Source: Echinococcus granulosus
Taxonomy: Eukaryota; Platyhelminthes; Cestoda; Cyclophyllidea; Taeniidae
DNA length: 64,000 nucleotides
Reading direction: 5' to 3'
Assembly (NCBI RefSeq): GCF_000524195.1
Contig: NW_020170512.1
Location: forward strand, 102,181-166,180
Part shown: positions 23,937 to 42,190 of the stretch, in pieces
Layout of the letters: every line of letters starts with the position of its first letter
Numbering within the stretch: position 1 is the stretch's first letter
Program-made: the position numbers and the translations under genes
The notes under the pieces: model-generated
Seen by the model: the letters and a program-made list of their open reading frames with translations, nothing else
Database searches by the model: none
What the model was told of the DNA's origin: nothing

Positions 23937-25128
23937 ATGAGCTTACAAAGGACTAAAGGGGAATTTGCGGGACTGTCAACTTTAGGGACATCGAAGATGG
24001 CGAGTGTGGGAAGTCGGTTTTTACCTGCGGCTACTAGTACGCCAGCACATGTGTCTGTCGACCCTAGGTTCGTTATTCACTCTTACTCCTTATGCATGTA
24101 TAGTTGCTGCTGGTGAAATACGTAGTTTTGATGAGTCTAACTCGCCGCTTCTATACTAGATCGAATCTGGACCGTTCTCACGGTTCCGCACGTTCTCGTC
24201 GGAAGCGGGAACGGTTACCTCAGCACAGGATAGGTTTGTGCCTTGGATTTTTTTCTGCGTTTTTATTAATGAGAATAGTAATGTGGTGCTTGTATATCGT
24301 AGAAACTAGAACAGAGGTTTTGGTTGCTGCTGATCGAAATATGCGGTCTATCAACATGTCCAACCCCAACAACAACAACAACAACAATAATAATAATGCT
24401 ATCAGTAACAGCAATGCTAAAGGCAAAAAGAGAAGAAATGTATCTAGGTTGATTGCAGCTGAGATCCGGTATCTCCAAAGGACTACTGATCCCCTTTTAC
24501 GGTATGCGTCCAGGAAATTCCTTGATTGTGGGCGTTGCCTTTCATTTCTACCAAATTATAAGTTAACTGCCTTCAGAAATCAATTATCTGACATGTCAAT
24601 AACACCAGAGATGTTTTCGTTAAGACCTACTGTGTTACAAAGCAGAAAATCGCGTCAGTCACGTCATATTTCCCTTTTTAGCTAGTTAAATTCAGCGAAA
24701 TTCTGTCAGCTTGGGGCATACGCTAAATTTGATAGCTCTTGCAATGAGGTATTTGGTCTAAGGCTGCGCTATCCTATTACTTAGTTTATTGGTTCGATGG
24801 GTAGAATAAGGCAGGACTAAATGTACAGCGATTAAATGGACTAGGGACGATAATACTCTGGCCAATAACTACTTTCCGCTTTTTTGATCACAGGCGTGCC
24901 TCCTTCGCAAGAGTTGTGCGCTCTATAGCTCAAAGGATGGACTTTGAGAATGCGCTCGAAATCCGATGGCAAGCCACAGCACTGGATTGTCTTCAGGAGG
25001 CAGCTGAGGCTTTTATCGTGGACTTCTTTTCTTTTGCCGCGAGGGCGGCTGCGCATGCCCACCGTGTAACTGTTATGCTCGCTGATATTCACTTCATCTC
25101 GCAGTTCTACCACATGCTTCGTCACTAA
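23937..25128 (+). CDS. CENPA: Divergent histone H3, candidate centromeric H3 (CENP-A/cenH3)
   Basis: CENP-A replaces H3 in centromeric nucleosomes and marks the kinetochore site. Proposed exons: 23937 (or ATG at 23997)-24067, 24136-24233, 24303-24501 and 24894-25128, with phase-compatible introns of 68, 69 and 392 nt; about 220 (or 200) residues. The histone fold is clear: EIRYLQRTTDPLL (alpha-N), ASFARVVRSIAQRM (alpha-1), WQATALDCLQEAAEAF (alpha-2) and HAHRVTVMLADIHF (alpha-3). Canonical H3 has EIRRYQKSTELLI, LVREIAQDF, LQEASEAY and HAKRVTIMPKDIQLA. Loop 1 is about four residues longer than in H3, and WQA...LQEAAEAF resembles human CENP-A. The N-tail is Arg-rich with a run of 10 Asn. The last two exons are firm; the first two junctions are less sure, and the second 69-nt intron has no stop, so it could be retained. 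Confidence 0.85.
24364..24396 (+). repeat. AAC/AAT trinucleotide tract
   Basis: An imperfect triplet microsatellite inside the cenH3 gene encodes about ten Asn in the disordered N-terminal tail, so tail length may vary between individuals. Confidence 0.85.
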
Positions 25129-25911
25129 CTTATCATTCCTCCCCTTTTTTTACCACTTCCTGTCATTTTGTATTGTTTCATGTAAAAATATATGTACATA
25201 TACTATTGTACCTTTTGTTCCACTATTAATGCGATGTTTTTACACCACCACCACCACCACTGCATCGATCCTTTTGCAGTACTTTTATTGAGCGTTGGAG
25301 TAAGTGGACACGATTAGCTTGTTTGCTAGCGCTTTAGACTTGTGCCAATGTGCGGGCTCGATGATTTCCCGTGTGGTTGGAGTCGCGTTGGTTAGTACTG
25401 GTTCCCAGCCTTGTCAAATGCCATGGTGTTTCCTTCGGTCAAATCGTTGTTTCAGTTCGATTGGATTTAGTATTCAGGAAACCCATATTTGCGCTCTTAA
25501 ATGTCTTCTGGAGCCTCTTTTGGTGACATGATCACGGAGCTCCCGTGGAGGTGATCCTCGTGCTCCCATACCGTGTCATTTCCATTCTAGTTTCCATCAT
25601 GAGCCCTCGTGAGAATTTCCGTCGTGGTGACCTTATTATCATCAGTCCTTACCTGGACATTTGGTCATGAGTTAACCTTGATCATGGGAAATTACGTGCC
25701 GCTGTTAGCATGTAGATTCGAGCTTCATCTGTCAGGAGGAACTGTGGCCTGAAAAAAGACCAGAAAGCGCATTTGGGTATTTCATATTCCAATGTTCTAA
25801 TTTCAGGGATAAAATAACTAACCTGGACTTGAATCATTCTTGCTTACAAACTACTGACACACTACTGACAAGGGGTAAGAACATATTTAGGTTGCAGTGA
25901 ATTTGATTCAG
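25129..25911. other. Spacer with a CAC microsatellite
   Basis: Holds the 3' flank of the cenH3 gene and a short CAC/CCA triplet tract near 25243-25261. No exon is supported. Confidence 0.5.
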
Positions 25912-26375
25912 CTTATGGAGACATGCGGCCGTCTGAGCTACTCTACTGTGAATTACCGTCTCCCATCAGCAATTCACATCCCGTGGAAGCGGGGTGGAGA
26001 TTATGGTATCAGCATTGATGGCTAATCCGTGGTTCAATCATCCAACGCACACCACACTGAAAACTGACCTGAAGACTAGTCAACAAATTCCTACCATTGG
26101 TGGTAGAGTCTGTATCGTCGTCAGAGTGGTGTCATGTGACAACAAAATTATCTTAAGCGCTACTCTACTACTATTCCTATTAACAGATAGTCCATCAAGT
26201 TTGGAAGAGCTGGCATTTTTGCAAAACTCGTTGATTTTTCCAAATGGGCAAACTAGCAAGGAGGGCAAATGGGTGAAAAACAGGAAACAAGTCGGAGCAC
26301 AGAATAGAAAAGGGTCGTTTGTCTAAAGCACGTGTACATACTATGAAAACAAAGTCGTAATCAAGGCTTGCTCTT
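25912..26375 (-). repeat. Long inverted repeat, copy 1
   Basis: About 460 bases match 41727-42190 in opposite orientation with only scattered differences in the best part (26080-26370, about 98% by eye) and somewhat more at the other end. On the minus strand it carries a 62-codon ORF (26080-26268) whose translation is identical to that in the other copy. No terminal inverted repeats or coding domains are visible. It is either a recently active non-autonomous element or a local segmental duplication. Confidence 0.85.
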
Positions 26376-28010
26376 CCTTTCCTCCTTTCCTTGACCCTTC
26401 CTTTATTCTGCCTTTCCTTTCTTCATTCATTTTTTAATGCAATCTTACCTTTTTTTCGATTATCTTTCATACTTTGTTCTGAAACTTGTGGCATGTAGGT
26501 TAAAAGAGGCAAAACTTATTGCTGGGACTAGATCGAATAAGGGGAAGATGACAAGGCAGGGCGGTAGGTGTGCGAGATGGAGGAGAACAAGGCAGAAGTA
26601 ATAGCAATTTTCATGGTAACGTAGGTGAAGTAGCGCAGAAACCGAGTAACGGTGTCTGATGGGCACGTGCAGGTGACCACAATTAATTAACCAATCCTTA
26701 TTCTAATCAGTGTTTGAGTGTGTTCAGCTTTATTGTTGAATTGGCACACATAGATGTGGAAATTAGTGCGCACAATTCTCTCACCTAACCCGGCTCATGA
26801 TAACCCAAAGGGGACTGTTCATCTCGTGTAAATGATGCCAAAGAGGTTGGTGATCACTTGTACACGTTTAAGTTGCACTAAGTTGGTGGTTAGTCCCGAT
26901 TATTTTCTGTCAGGCAAGCTTACCTGTCTAAGTAATTAGTGTGTGCAGTCAATCCTTTAAGGGACCCTAGTGATGTGTTTCAACTCTTCACGTCCCAGTC
27001 CAAAAGCCGTTTCACATCGTATGCCATCCTAAAGCAAGCCATCCTCTGTGAACTAGCTGGAGAATGGTGTGGGTTCTTACCGTCCATTATCATACTTTAA
27101 TTTAGGCAAGAAGCGGCCATTTAAATAGCTGCTTTTAGACCACCTGAAGATGACGTAAAAATCTGCGAATTTTTTATCACTTGTACCGATAGAAGCCAAA
27201 ACTCCTTCTAACCATGATGGAACTGTCTTAGAGGGCGTCAACAACTTGACCACATTTTGGAATCATTGCCCCTAAGTGTTTTCTAATGCTGCGCATCTTC
27301 AAGTGCCCAAAGTCAAATTTGAGCAGTAGCTTCAGTGACTTTCAAGGAGGGCAAAATCATTTTCTTTAAGCAGCATCCAACAACATTTCAGTGCATAAGT
27401 TACATAGGAATGTAGAGAATTTGGATGTACCTCAGAAACTCTTTTCTACTTCCTTTCAACGTAAAATAAGCTGACACATTCATCAGCATTCAGTAGTACT
27501 AGGCTCGTTTAAAAAGATCGTCCGTATATTGAATTATACCCATTTATACCTCCTCTTTCTTGTAATGAGGGGTTTTCAGTGGATATATTAAACCCTTTAA
27601 GAGTGACACGTAATAGGTGTGATCAGGCACAAAGAGTCAATCCAAATAAGATGTGAAGTCATTTCCATGGTTAAGGATATCGAATGTCTCAATAGTAGTG
27701 GAAGGCCCCTTTTCCCTCACCCATACAACGAATGTCATCGACGAATTGGGTTATTCATTACAATCACAGGGACAGGACAACTCGAGGCGAAGGAGGCCAA
27801 GTTAAAATGAATGCCACACAAGCGGGAAAGGTCTATCCTTCACCTTCTTCCATTATTTCTAGTAATTTGTCAGTACTAGGGATGTCTGCAAGCCCAAAAA
27901 ATACGTTTTATTTCATTTTTTTTCAGAACTTTTAATTAATTGCTAATCTGCAAACATTCTGGCGAGTGGTGCTCTTTCTCACTCCTATCTGATCGGCCCA
28001 CATCCAGCAG
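26376..28010. other. Spacer, pyrimidine tract at its left end
   Basis: A C+T-rich stretch (26376-26460) adjoins the inverted repeat. A coding-like ORF at 27619-27810 (+) has no recognisable content and no matching splice phase to the exon at 28011. Confidence 0.35.
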
Positions 28011-28198
28011 AGGTGCACCCTATTGCTACTGATTTCTACTCGGGCAGTCGCCATAAATACTTGCAACTGAGAGCACCAAGAGGCACCTCAGAGTCTATTC
28101 AGACGTCGTCCTATTTGCCTGCAGTCACTGCTCTAAATCCATCAAACCCGAACACGCTGGCCATACCTCCCTGGCCCACTCACTACGTCGACCACTAA
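28011..28198 (+). CDS. Candidate last exon, unrecognised
   Basis: A pyrimidine-rich tract and acceptor (CATCCAGCAG) precede 61 codons of balanced composition ending IPPWPTHYVDH and a TAA. A stop lies in frame just upstream, so if coding this must be a spliced exon entered in phase 1. I found no upstream exon with a matching phase and no nearby AATAAA. I recognise no domain. Confidence 0.3.
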
Positions 28199-28959
28199 AG
28201 ATGTTCGCTCTGAAGCCTTCAGCCATCACCTGTCTGGGTTGTGTCTCGATACCATCTGAGAACTGCTACATGAAAGTGGCAATCCTGTCTATAACAGCGA
28301 GAACGCAGAACAAGGTATTCCTAAAAGAACTAGACAGTACAATTCTCCGTCAACGAACTTAATGGAAGTCTAATACTTTAGTTGGTGCAATTTGGACAAA
28401 TTCAAGCCAAGTTATTTGAAATTCCACTGCAGAAAATCATCATCCAAGCCACAGCAGCGTCGCAGCAAAAGTGCCATTCTGTTGACTTCGTGGTAAAAAG
28501 TAACACGGTGCTTCATTGTGATCCAGAAGCCAACGTCACATGTGATTCATGATTCGAACGGCAGTAGAACACTCTCGATGAGAGAGTGAAGTCCATGCAA
28601 AAAACCACGGTGGGCGGAAGGCATTTAATTTGCAATACATGTGCTTGAAGTTGATGATTCCCAGACCTGTGTGAGACCGCTGGTGGCAAGCATTTCAATA
28701 CGAAGGTCTTTACTGATGACCGGTTCAAATCGACCATCTTGAAATGCATGCTTCACCCGCCCAAATTAGCAGACATTCGATGCATCTGCTAGACCACCTC
28801 GAACGGGTGCCAAATATCAAGCTAGCTGCAGTTGCAGAGAACTTCAGTCTCGCATCGATCTGCAGCACGACATCGCTTTGATTCAGTTTCAGGGCAAAGA
28901 CAACGAGGAGTCCGGGAATGCATGAACTTCTCGGGGACCATGTATCCAAATTCAACCAG

Positions 28960-29640
28960 CCATCCAAGCGAATTGACCAGCAATGCAACCAGGCCAAGTG
29001 ACCGATCAACCAAACAAACCAACGAAGCAATCAGTACAGTTAATTAACCAAATACCCCTAGTTGTTAATTAGCAAACCATTCCAAATAACAAGCCGGCTG
29101 AATTTACTATCCAACCAACCAGCCGAATCAATTAACCAACCAAGCAAACTGGGAACTTAGCCTAAAAAGCTAACCAATTGACCCACCTAAACAAGTAACC
29201 ACCTAGCTAAACAACCAACAAAATAGTTCAACAAACAGATCAGAAGCCAAACAAAACTCAGCTAAATTGAACAAACCAACCAAATTACCCAATTAACCAA
29301 CATAAGTGGCCAAACAACCAACCAGCGCAGCACCCAACAACCTCGAAGATCTAGTCAACCAATCACACATACCAGCTAGTCAATCAATCAACCAACTTGA
29401 CCAATTACATGGTCAAAAGGTTTAAAGCTGACCAATTAGAGTAACAAAGTCGCCGACCATCCCATCTAACCAGCGGAAAAAAAGTAATCAATAGCCAACC
29501 AAAACAATTAATCACTCGATCCACTAACCAATTAATCGAATAACAAACCAACTAATCAATCCAAACCAATAAGGCAAAAAATAACAGACCAATAAACATA
29601 CCCAATTAAGCAAACATCTAACTAAACTAATCAATAACTA
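28960..29640. repeat. A+C-rich low-complexity tract
   Basis: About 680 bases of degenerate AACCAA, CCAATTAACC and CCAACCAACC words, very poor in G on this strand. It reads as a decayed short tandem repeat. ORFs over it on the minus strand arise from composition. Confidence 0.7.
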
Positions 29641-29879
29641 TTAAACTAGTCATTTTACTCAATTCATTTACCAAGTCAATTATTCCTACTTGTATTTGAA
29701 TATCCATCATGGATACATCCCCAAAATAGGTGACTAAAACAGGTATGTAGATCGTTAAATATTTGGTCGGTATAACATGAGAATAATAAAACTCTAAAAC
29801 ACGAAGAGGATTGCCAGATAAAGAAGTCAATGAACAAGAACGATCGTTAGATGATTCACTGTATTAACGAATATAGGTA

Positions 29880-31300
29880 TAGTTGTGGAATTCGTGAAGG
29901 CATGTTTAAATAGTATATTTCGATGGGATGTATAAAAGTGTCGCATATGAAGGGAATGAGGAATAAGTGATATCGCTAGAGCATTAATTTATTCTTCACA
30001 CAACCCAAAGTTTAACGCACAGGAACTAACGTGAAATGCACAAATTAACTGATAAGCAAATGGCTACAAAAATGCGTTGTTTGGTAACTCATGCTACGTT
30101 AGCTGTTTGAGAGGCGGATCTGGAATAGGATCACCGTATCTCGGTAGGGTAGGCTGACCTCTGGGCCATGTCAGTAGCTTCAGCCATACTGTACGTAGTA
30201 TATGCATATTAGGTCTGAGTAGCGTGTCTTATCTTGTCTTCAAAGGTGTAACAAACTCGTCAAAAAAAAAATAACTGGTAAAAAACCGAAACCCGTAAAG
30301 GATTTATCAATTGGTAGTTTAAAAGAAAAGAATACGGGCATCGTCAAAAAACTGTTTGAATTGTCACATAAATGAGTGAAGCAAGACTACGAAGATGCAT
30401 GATTAAATTGGACAATTAATCCTATATGCATGAAGAAATGGTCGGTTCGATGAGTAAATGAAATGGATATAAGACATCAGAGGAGTGTTTAAATTACCCT
30501 ATGATGGATGAATCTTGCATATTGAAAGAGAGGTTTGCCTTATCAATTATTCTGGGGTGCAAAAAAGTATGATTAAATGGGTAAGTAGTGGTAGAACTAT
30601 GCAGACCGTCAGATGAGTAAGTGTATCAAAACGTTTGAATAAGTCTAAAATACGAGAGGAGACGTTTGAATTAAGAGCAACTATGACACTCATAGAATTA
30701 TTGCAGATATGTAAGTGAATGGTAAGAGTTGATAGATCGTTAAATGACTGGCTTAATCGACATTTGGTTTAAGAAATGTGGAATGCAGAGATGGATGACT
30801 AAACGTAGGAAATGAATAAATGGTCATGTGGCTGGTTAGAATTAACAAAATGTAAAGTAAAACTTTTGTAAAACCACGAATTGATGTAAATTGCATAAAA
30901 AAGCAAAAAATTAATAAATATGTAGCTTTGATTAACAAACTGACGAATGACTGAAAACGAAGCAAAAACTGAATCTCGAATACAAATAGATAAATGAGTG
31001 CATAAATAAACCTTAAATGAGAAAATGAACTTGGATTACAGGAGAAAATTACCAGATGGATCAGAATATAGCATCGACAAAAGTACAAAAGTGGTTTTTA
31101 TGATTAACTAATGTCGAATGAAGCCTGAATATGAGAGTGGATGATTAAATATGTGTTCATGATGCACAAAAAGTTATGAACTGAATAAAAAAAATTTGTA
31201 AATCGTTAGACGATTGCCTAAATTAGTGTGTGAAACAAACAAACTTAGGATACGAGAAGAAATGTTACTGGATCTGAAATGCATAATTGCATGATAAACA
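29880..31300. repeat. A+G/T-rich degenerate repeat tract
   Basis: About 1.4 kb carries recurring words such as ATGATTAAAT, GATGGATGA, AATACGAGA and GTTTGAATTA at irregular spacing, poor in C. It looks like an old, much-diverged minisatellite, interrupted by an LTR copy at 30104-30253. The 111-codon minus ORF at 30753-31088 is hydrophobic by composition and is not believed to be a gene. Confidence 0.5.
30104..30253 (+). repeat. Truncated LTR copy
   Basis: Shares TGACCTCTGGGCCATGTCAG and the downstream TCTTCAAAGG block with the LTR family but lacks internal parts, so it is an old deleted copy. Confidence 0.55.
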
Positions 31301-31381
31301 TAGAAGTGAACAAAAAATTAATGTTTCGCCACATGATTTAGTATATCAACATTTAAAACAACAACATGAAGTACATTTCAT

Positions 31382-31578
31382 TGTAGCGTCCCGAGATTCC
31401 CTTAGGACCAAAGAAGACACAATACTCGAGCAGAATACATATATTCAGCACGGAGAAGGTGTCCGGGCTATTGGCATGGCCCAAAAGGCCAGCCCACCTA
31501 GCGAGGTACAAGGGGGCTAATTCAAAGACGAAAGTGGCGCCTCACCAGAACCGAGGGACAAACCACTATCGTATTACA
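31382..31578 (-). repeat. Solo LTR, nearly full length
   Basis: Read on the minus strand it spans TGTAATACG to CGCTACA, 197 bases, and aligns over its whole length with 54519-54714. No second LTR or internal region adjoins it, and no target duplication was found. Confidence 0.7.
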
Positions 31579-33894
31579 GTATGATGATTGATTGATAAAA
31601 GACTCTAAAATGCATGAAGTGGATGTACAAAAGTAAATGTATTACTCAATTTGTATTTGACTGATTTTGTAGCACGGAAAGCAATAATTAAATTAAAGTT
31701 ATTATTACTTCAGGATTTCATTTGACCAATGCTACCCTAAACGAGCAATAGAATGATTGAGCTGGAATACTATTAGCCCCTGTGTTGCTTATTAGGAATG
31801 AAACACTATGACGCAGTCTTTTATTAGAGTATTTTTATTGTGCAGGCAGATTTTGTAGACTCTGCGATCATTAGCGTCGGTGACATGGATCGAAAATCTT
31901 CACAGCCTCCATCGATACTTAAGCAGCGATTTTCATTTCTCACAAGAAGGGATTTTTTAGGGGGATTATGAGTAGATAAATTGTTTGCAAAAGTTTGCTC
32001 AAAACCTCATATTGATCCACGGAATGACAAAAGCAATTATAAGTTATGCCAATGCGGATCACAGATCGAGGAGTGTATAAATAAGTGAAATACTTTTCAT
32101 GTTCCCTCATTAAGTTTCATATTAGGCAAATAATTCTGAGAAGTATGTTATGGAATTAGTAAAGAAGACAGGATCAGCAGCAATGCGCTACAGCAACGGT
32201 TGAATTCGATGTTGTGTGGTAGGTTCAGCGTTTAGCACTTCCTCACCTTTCGGAACATATTTACTATTTACTAATACATTTAGTGCTACTGTGGATGTCC
32301 ATTGGAACCTACCACTCTTCGTTAACGAGACACAGGAATGAGACTGTCTCGAAAAGTAAACAAACGAACATGCAAACGAACAGGAAGCAAAGGACCAAAC
32401 TGAGGTGGTCCTGACAGCCTTTGTTTCTGCACCGCTTCCATGTACTAACAGGGTGTTCCTTTTCCTCTGTTATGATCTAACACTAGCAGCAAGCAATAGA
32501 GTAGCAGTGGTCATTTGGAAGGGATTTATCAAAAAAATACAGCAGACGGAGATGAAGTTTAGGCAAAGGATGAGGATAGGGATGATCCCACCCTTTCTAC
32601 CGTACAGATGTTCGCAGGGCTAAGGTTTGCTGCGATATAAAATCTTATGCCTTTTGCTAACTTGTAAAAAGGTATTTTCTTCTAACTGATTCACTGTTAC
32701 CGTTGTTTAAGAAGCATTTTTTTTGCATGCGTTCCCGTTGTACAGTATCGAATGAATAGGTTTCAAGCGAACAATTTAAAAAAATCTCAAAGCCAGTGCG
32801 TATTATAAAGCATAAGTAAAAAGGAAAAGGAAAAAGAGTATCCTTTAAGCCTATTTTTATCTACCAGTGCACAGCGTATGGGTGGTACTTATTTGTGTAA
32901 ATGCTACAAATTCACCTTTCCTGTTGATTGGGGTGTAAGCACACCCGTTATCACTGGGGCTGATCAACGTTTTGGTCAAGTTATTCTTTTCCCTTAGAAA
33001 GACGAAATTCCATATCACAAAGCAATGTAGAGCTTTGTTAATCTTGATGGGACACTTAACTTCTTAGACGTTTGGATGCTGCCAATGTATGTGGCAAAGC
33101 CGGCTGCGCAAGTGCCTCTGTGACTGCATGTTGGTGACGATCACCGGAATGGTGGTTCCCAACCTACTATCGCTACAAACATCGCCACATTATTGTAACA
33201 TGCAAACATTCAGCCAGGGAATGCAACATCTAAGCCTGGTCGCCTGATTGACGCGCAACCAGTAATATTTATAAGTTTACGAAGAGAGGAAATCTTCAAT
33301 GAGTATGTTGAAAACGATCACTAACAGATACTGGACAATTCATCCCAATCTCAGTCATTTAATATCATTGAAAAGTTTAAATGCTCTATATATTTCGCAA
33401 CACCGGAACTTTTAAAATCCTTACTTCTGCACTTTTATAACTATGCTAACAAATGTGGTAGAGACTACACCATTTAGAAATTTGGTTTACAGACCGCCAA
33501 CAGCAAGATTATACAAATTAGTACAAGATGAGTAAATGGTGGCTTATATTAGAAAAAAAGAAATATTCCCTGAAAACCAGCTGATTATCTGCACAAATAG
33601 CAGTCACATCTTAAAAGGTAGAAGTCCCTACCTTCGCTAAGTTAAATCTTCATTTGTTATTTTCCCATGTCTGAAACCTAGGCAGTTTATTCACACGTTT
33701 AATCGCGATAATCCACAAGGTGATTGTACTTGCAAGGGATCTGCTTTGACAGCAACACTAAATTAACAAAAGATGCTATGCTACATAATAAGGTAAGAGC
33801 ATTCGAATTTACCCAAAATCCTGGGTGCTTTGGCACATCAAATGGCTAATGGCAATCATGTTATGTAGAGGTGCCGCAACACTTTACTGTATTA
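31579..33894. other. Spacer
   Basis: AT-rich without a supported exon. A 72-codon ORF at 32405-32623 (+) is probably chance. Confidence 0.45.
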
Positions 33895-34073
33895 TGTGAA
33901 TTGTTTGTCTAACTCTTGGTTTCGGTAAGGGGCCACAATGGGGCTCCACCATTGTACCTTTGCCTAGCGGTCTATCGTCTGCGTCAAGTCTCAAGGCCTA
34001 TCGCATGTGGGATGTAGATATTCAGCCTGAGTATAATGCCTTTTAGTCTGCAAAGAAATCTCAAGGACCTACA
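33895..34073 (+). repeat. Diverged LTR copy with possible primer-binding site
   Basis: About 180 bases begin TGTGAATT and end GACCTACA, followed by TTGGTGGC, which resembles a tRNA primer-binding site. It may be the 5' LTR of a degraded element; its flanks show no target duplication. Confidence 0.5.
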
Positions 34074-34606
34074 TTGGTGGCATTTAAAGCAAACCCTATC
34101 TTAAAGGATAACATTCCTGATTTCTATGGCTGGATGATAGACCTTAGTGCGATAAATAAAATTTTGATGCTGCTACAAAATTTGGAAATTTAGTAGCTAC
34201 ATTTGGCAACTAACCTAGACCCAAGTTCTGTAAGAAATTATTAACAGTGGAACCGGCACTAGCCGTAAAACATCTGAAAAGTTTATTACGGAGCTTTTAC
34301 CATTTCTGCATTATGAGGACGCGCGATACCTCCTCCACCTTCTCTACTATCTGGGTAGAACACAGATGGACATGGAAGAGCAGCACTGAAGTGAGAACAA
34401 AGTGGGAAGGTGACACTTAAGACACCATGTTAATTCCATCTTTCCTTATGTGACTTTACTCTTAGGTTAATGCCCCTACGACGAGTGGTGGACAGGCGTG
34501 ATGTTAGACGTGCACATTAGCATTCCCAATGCAGTTACTTTAAGGGATGAAACCCCAGTTCAAGTGAACTAGCCATCTGGGATCCTTCACATTATTTACA
34601 TTACTA

Positions 34607-34805
34607 TGTGATACGATGGTTGTTCATCCCTTGGTATTGGTGAGGCATCACTTTTGGACTTTTGAATATGTCTTCCTGTACCACGTTGAGTGGGCTGATC
34701 TTCGGGCCGTGTCAGTAGCCCAAACACTTTCTCTGTGCTGAATATATATATTCTGCCCGAGTATTGTGCCTTCTTTCGTCTTCAGGGAAGTCTCTGGATG
34801 CTACA
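34607..34805 (+). repeat. Solo LTR with target duplication
   Basis: Spans TGTGATACG to GCTACA (199 bases) and is flanked on both sides by ACTA, which suggests a 4-bp target site duplication and a solo LTR. It carries TATATATATTCTGCCCGAGT, the probable core promoter region of the family. Confidence 0.7.
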
Positions 34806-40774
<5,969 letters not shown>

Positions 40775-41726
40775 AGCCAACAGTAGGCCTAGACGATCAA
40801 GATGACAACAACAACAGCAACATTAGCACTACAATTAGCAACATTAGCATAACATTGGTAGCTTTCTGTTTATCATCAACACCCATCCCCATTTCTTGCT
40901 TCTTCCCATGCCTGCGAAATTTAACCCATCCTTCTCCAAGATTGACCCGGTGTTGAAACTATCTATGTATGTTTGTGTGGGTTAACTAGGACAATAGAAA
41001 GGAGGCTTATTAACAACTGCTCTCAAAATCTCTACCATCTATCATTTCATTATTTGTACATGTTTGCCTTATTCCCACAACACGTTAGGTCAGTTCGCTG
41101 GGGCAATTCTGCATACTAACTTCCTCACTTGTGGGTCCCCGCATGTCGACGCGTTTGAACACATCCAAACGTTGTTTGGTTGGCTGATTGACTGATGCAA
41201 GTTTACCAACTGATATGTTTGTTGTGGGTTGTAGCTCGCAGAACGGACAGGCCTAGGAAGTAGGCGAGCATCCCCTCCCGATTATCTGCGCCTCGATTCA
41301 ACATAATTCGTATCCACTCTCATCCACCCATCAGTCTATTCATCTATCTCCACCTATCAATCCACATTCTTACACACACACACAGATATGCATTCAAAGA
41401 GCCAAAATGGGATCCTATCATATTGAGGAGTACATAAAAAATGAATACGTCTGCCCTACTTCATCTCTGCTGCGATAGCGATTGTTGCTGATTTCTCCTC
41501 CTCCTCCTCCTCCTCCTACTCATCCTCCCCGCCTCTTTCTTCAACTTATTCTTCTTTTCTTTCATATTCTCTGCCTCCAAACTTTCCCTGTTACCTCCTC
41601 TGCATCTTTTATCCAGTCTACACCACTTTTTTTCCGACAGTTACGTTTACTACTTGAAACCCACACTCCAAGTGTCCTTTTTTACCTAAAACAGAACAGA
41701 GAATGGAACGTAGGTGAGAGAAAGGG
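40775..41726. other. Spacer with simple repeats
   Basis: Contains a short CA run near 41372-41384 and a CCT/CTC triplet tract at about 41495-41518. No exon is supported. Confidence 0.5.
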
Positions 41727-42190
41727 CAAGCCTTGATTATGACTTTGTTTTTATAGTATGTACACGTGCTTTAGACAAACGACCTTTTTCTATTCTGTGC
41801 TCCGACTTGTTTCCTGTTTTTCACCCATTTGCCCTCCTTGCTAGTTTGCCCATTTGGAAAAATCAATGAGTTTTGCAAAAATGCCAGCTCTTCCAAACTT
41901 GATGGACTATCTGTTAATAGGAATAGTAGTAGAGTAGCGCTTAAGATAATTTTGTTGTCACATGACACCACTCTGACGACGATACAGACTCTACCACCAA
42001 TGGTAGGAATTTGTTGACTAGTCTTCAGGTCAGTTTTCAGTGTGGTGTGCGTTGGATGATTGAATCATGGATTAGCCATCAATGCTAATACCATAATCTC
42101 CACTCCGCTTCCACAGGGTGTGAATTGTTGGTGGGAGACAGTAATTCACAGTAGAGTAGCTCAGACGGCCGCATGTCTCCATAAGCTGAA
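41727..42190 (+). repeat. Long inverted repeat, copy 2
   Basis: Reverse-complement partner of 25912-26375, about 15 kb away. The 62-codon ORF at 41829-42017 (+) is the same peptide as in copy 1. See that entry. Confidence 0.85.

Noticed and set aside
28725..29030. 101-codon minus-strand ORF rich in Trp and Leu
   Set aside because: It overlaps the A+C-rich low-complexity tract and has no family motif or splice signals.
30753..31088. 111-codon minus-strand ORF, hydrophobic, membrane-protein-like
   Set aside because: It lies in a C-poor degenerate repeat; the Leu/Phe/Ile content follows from the composition of the strand.
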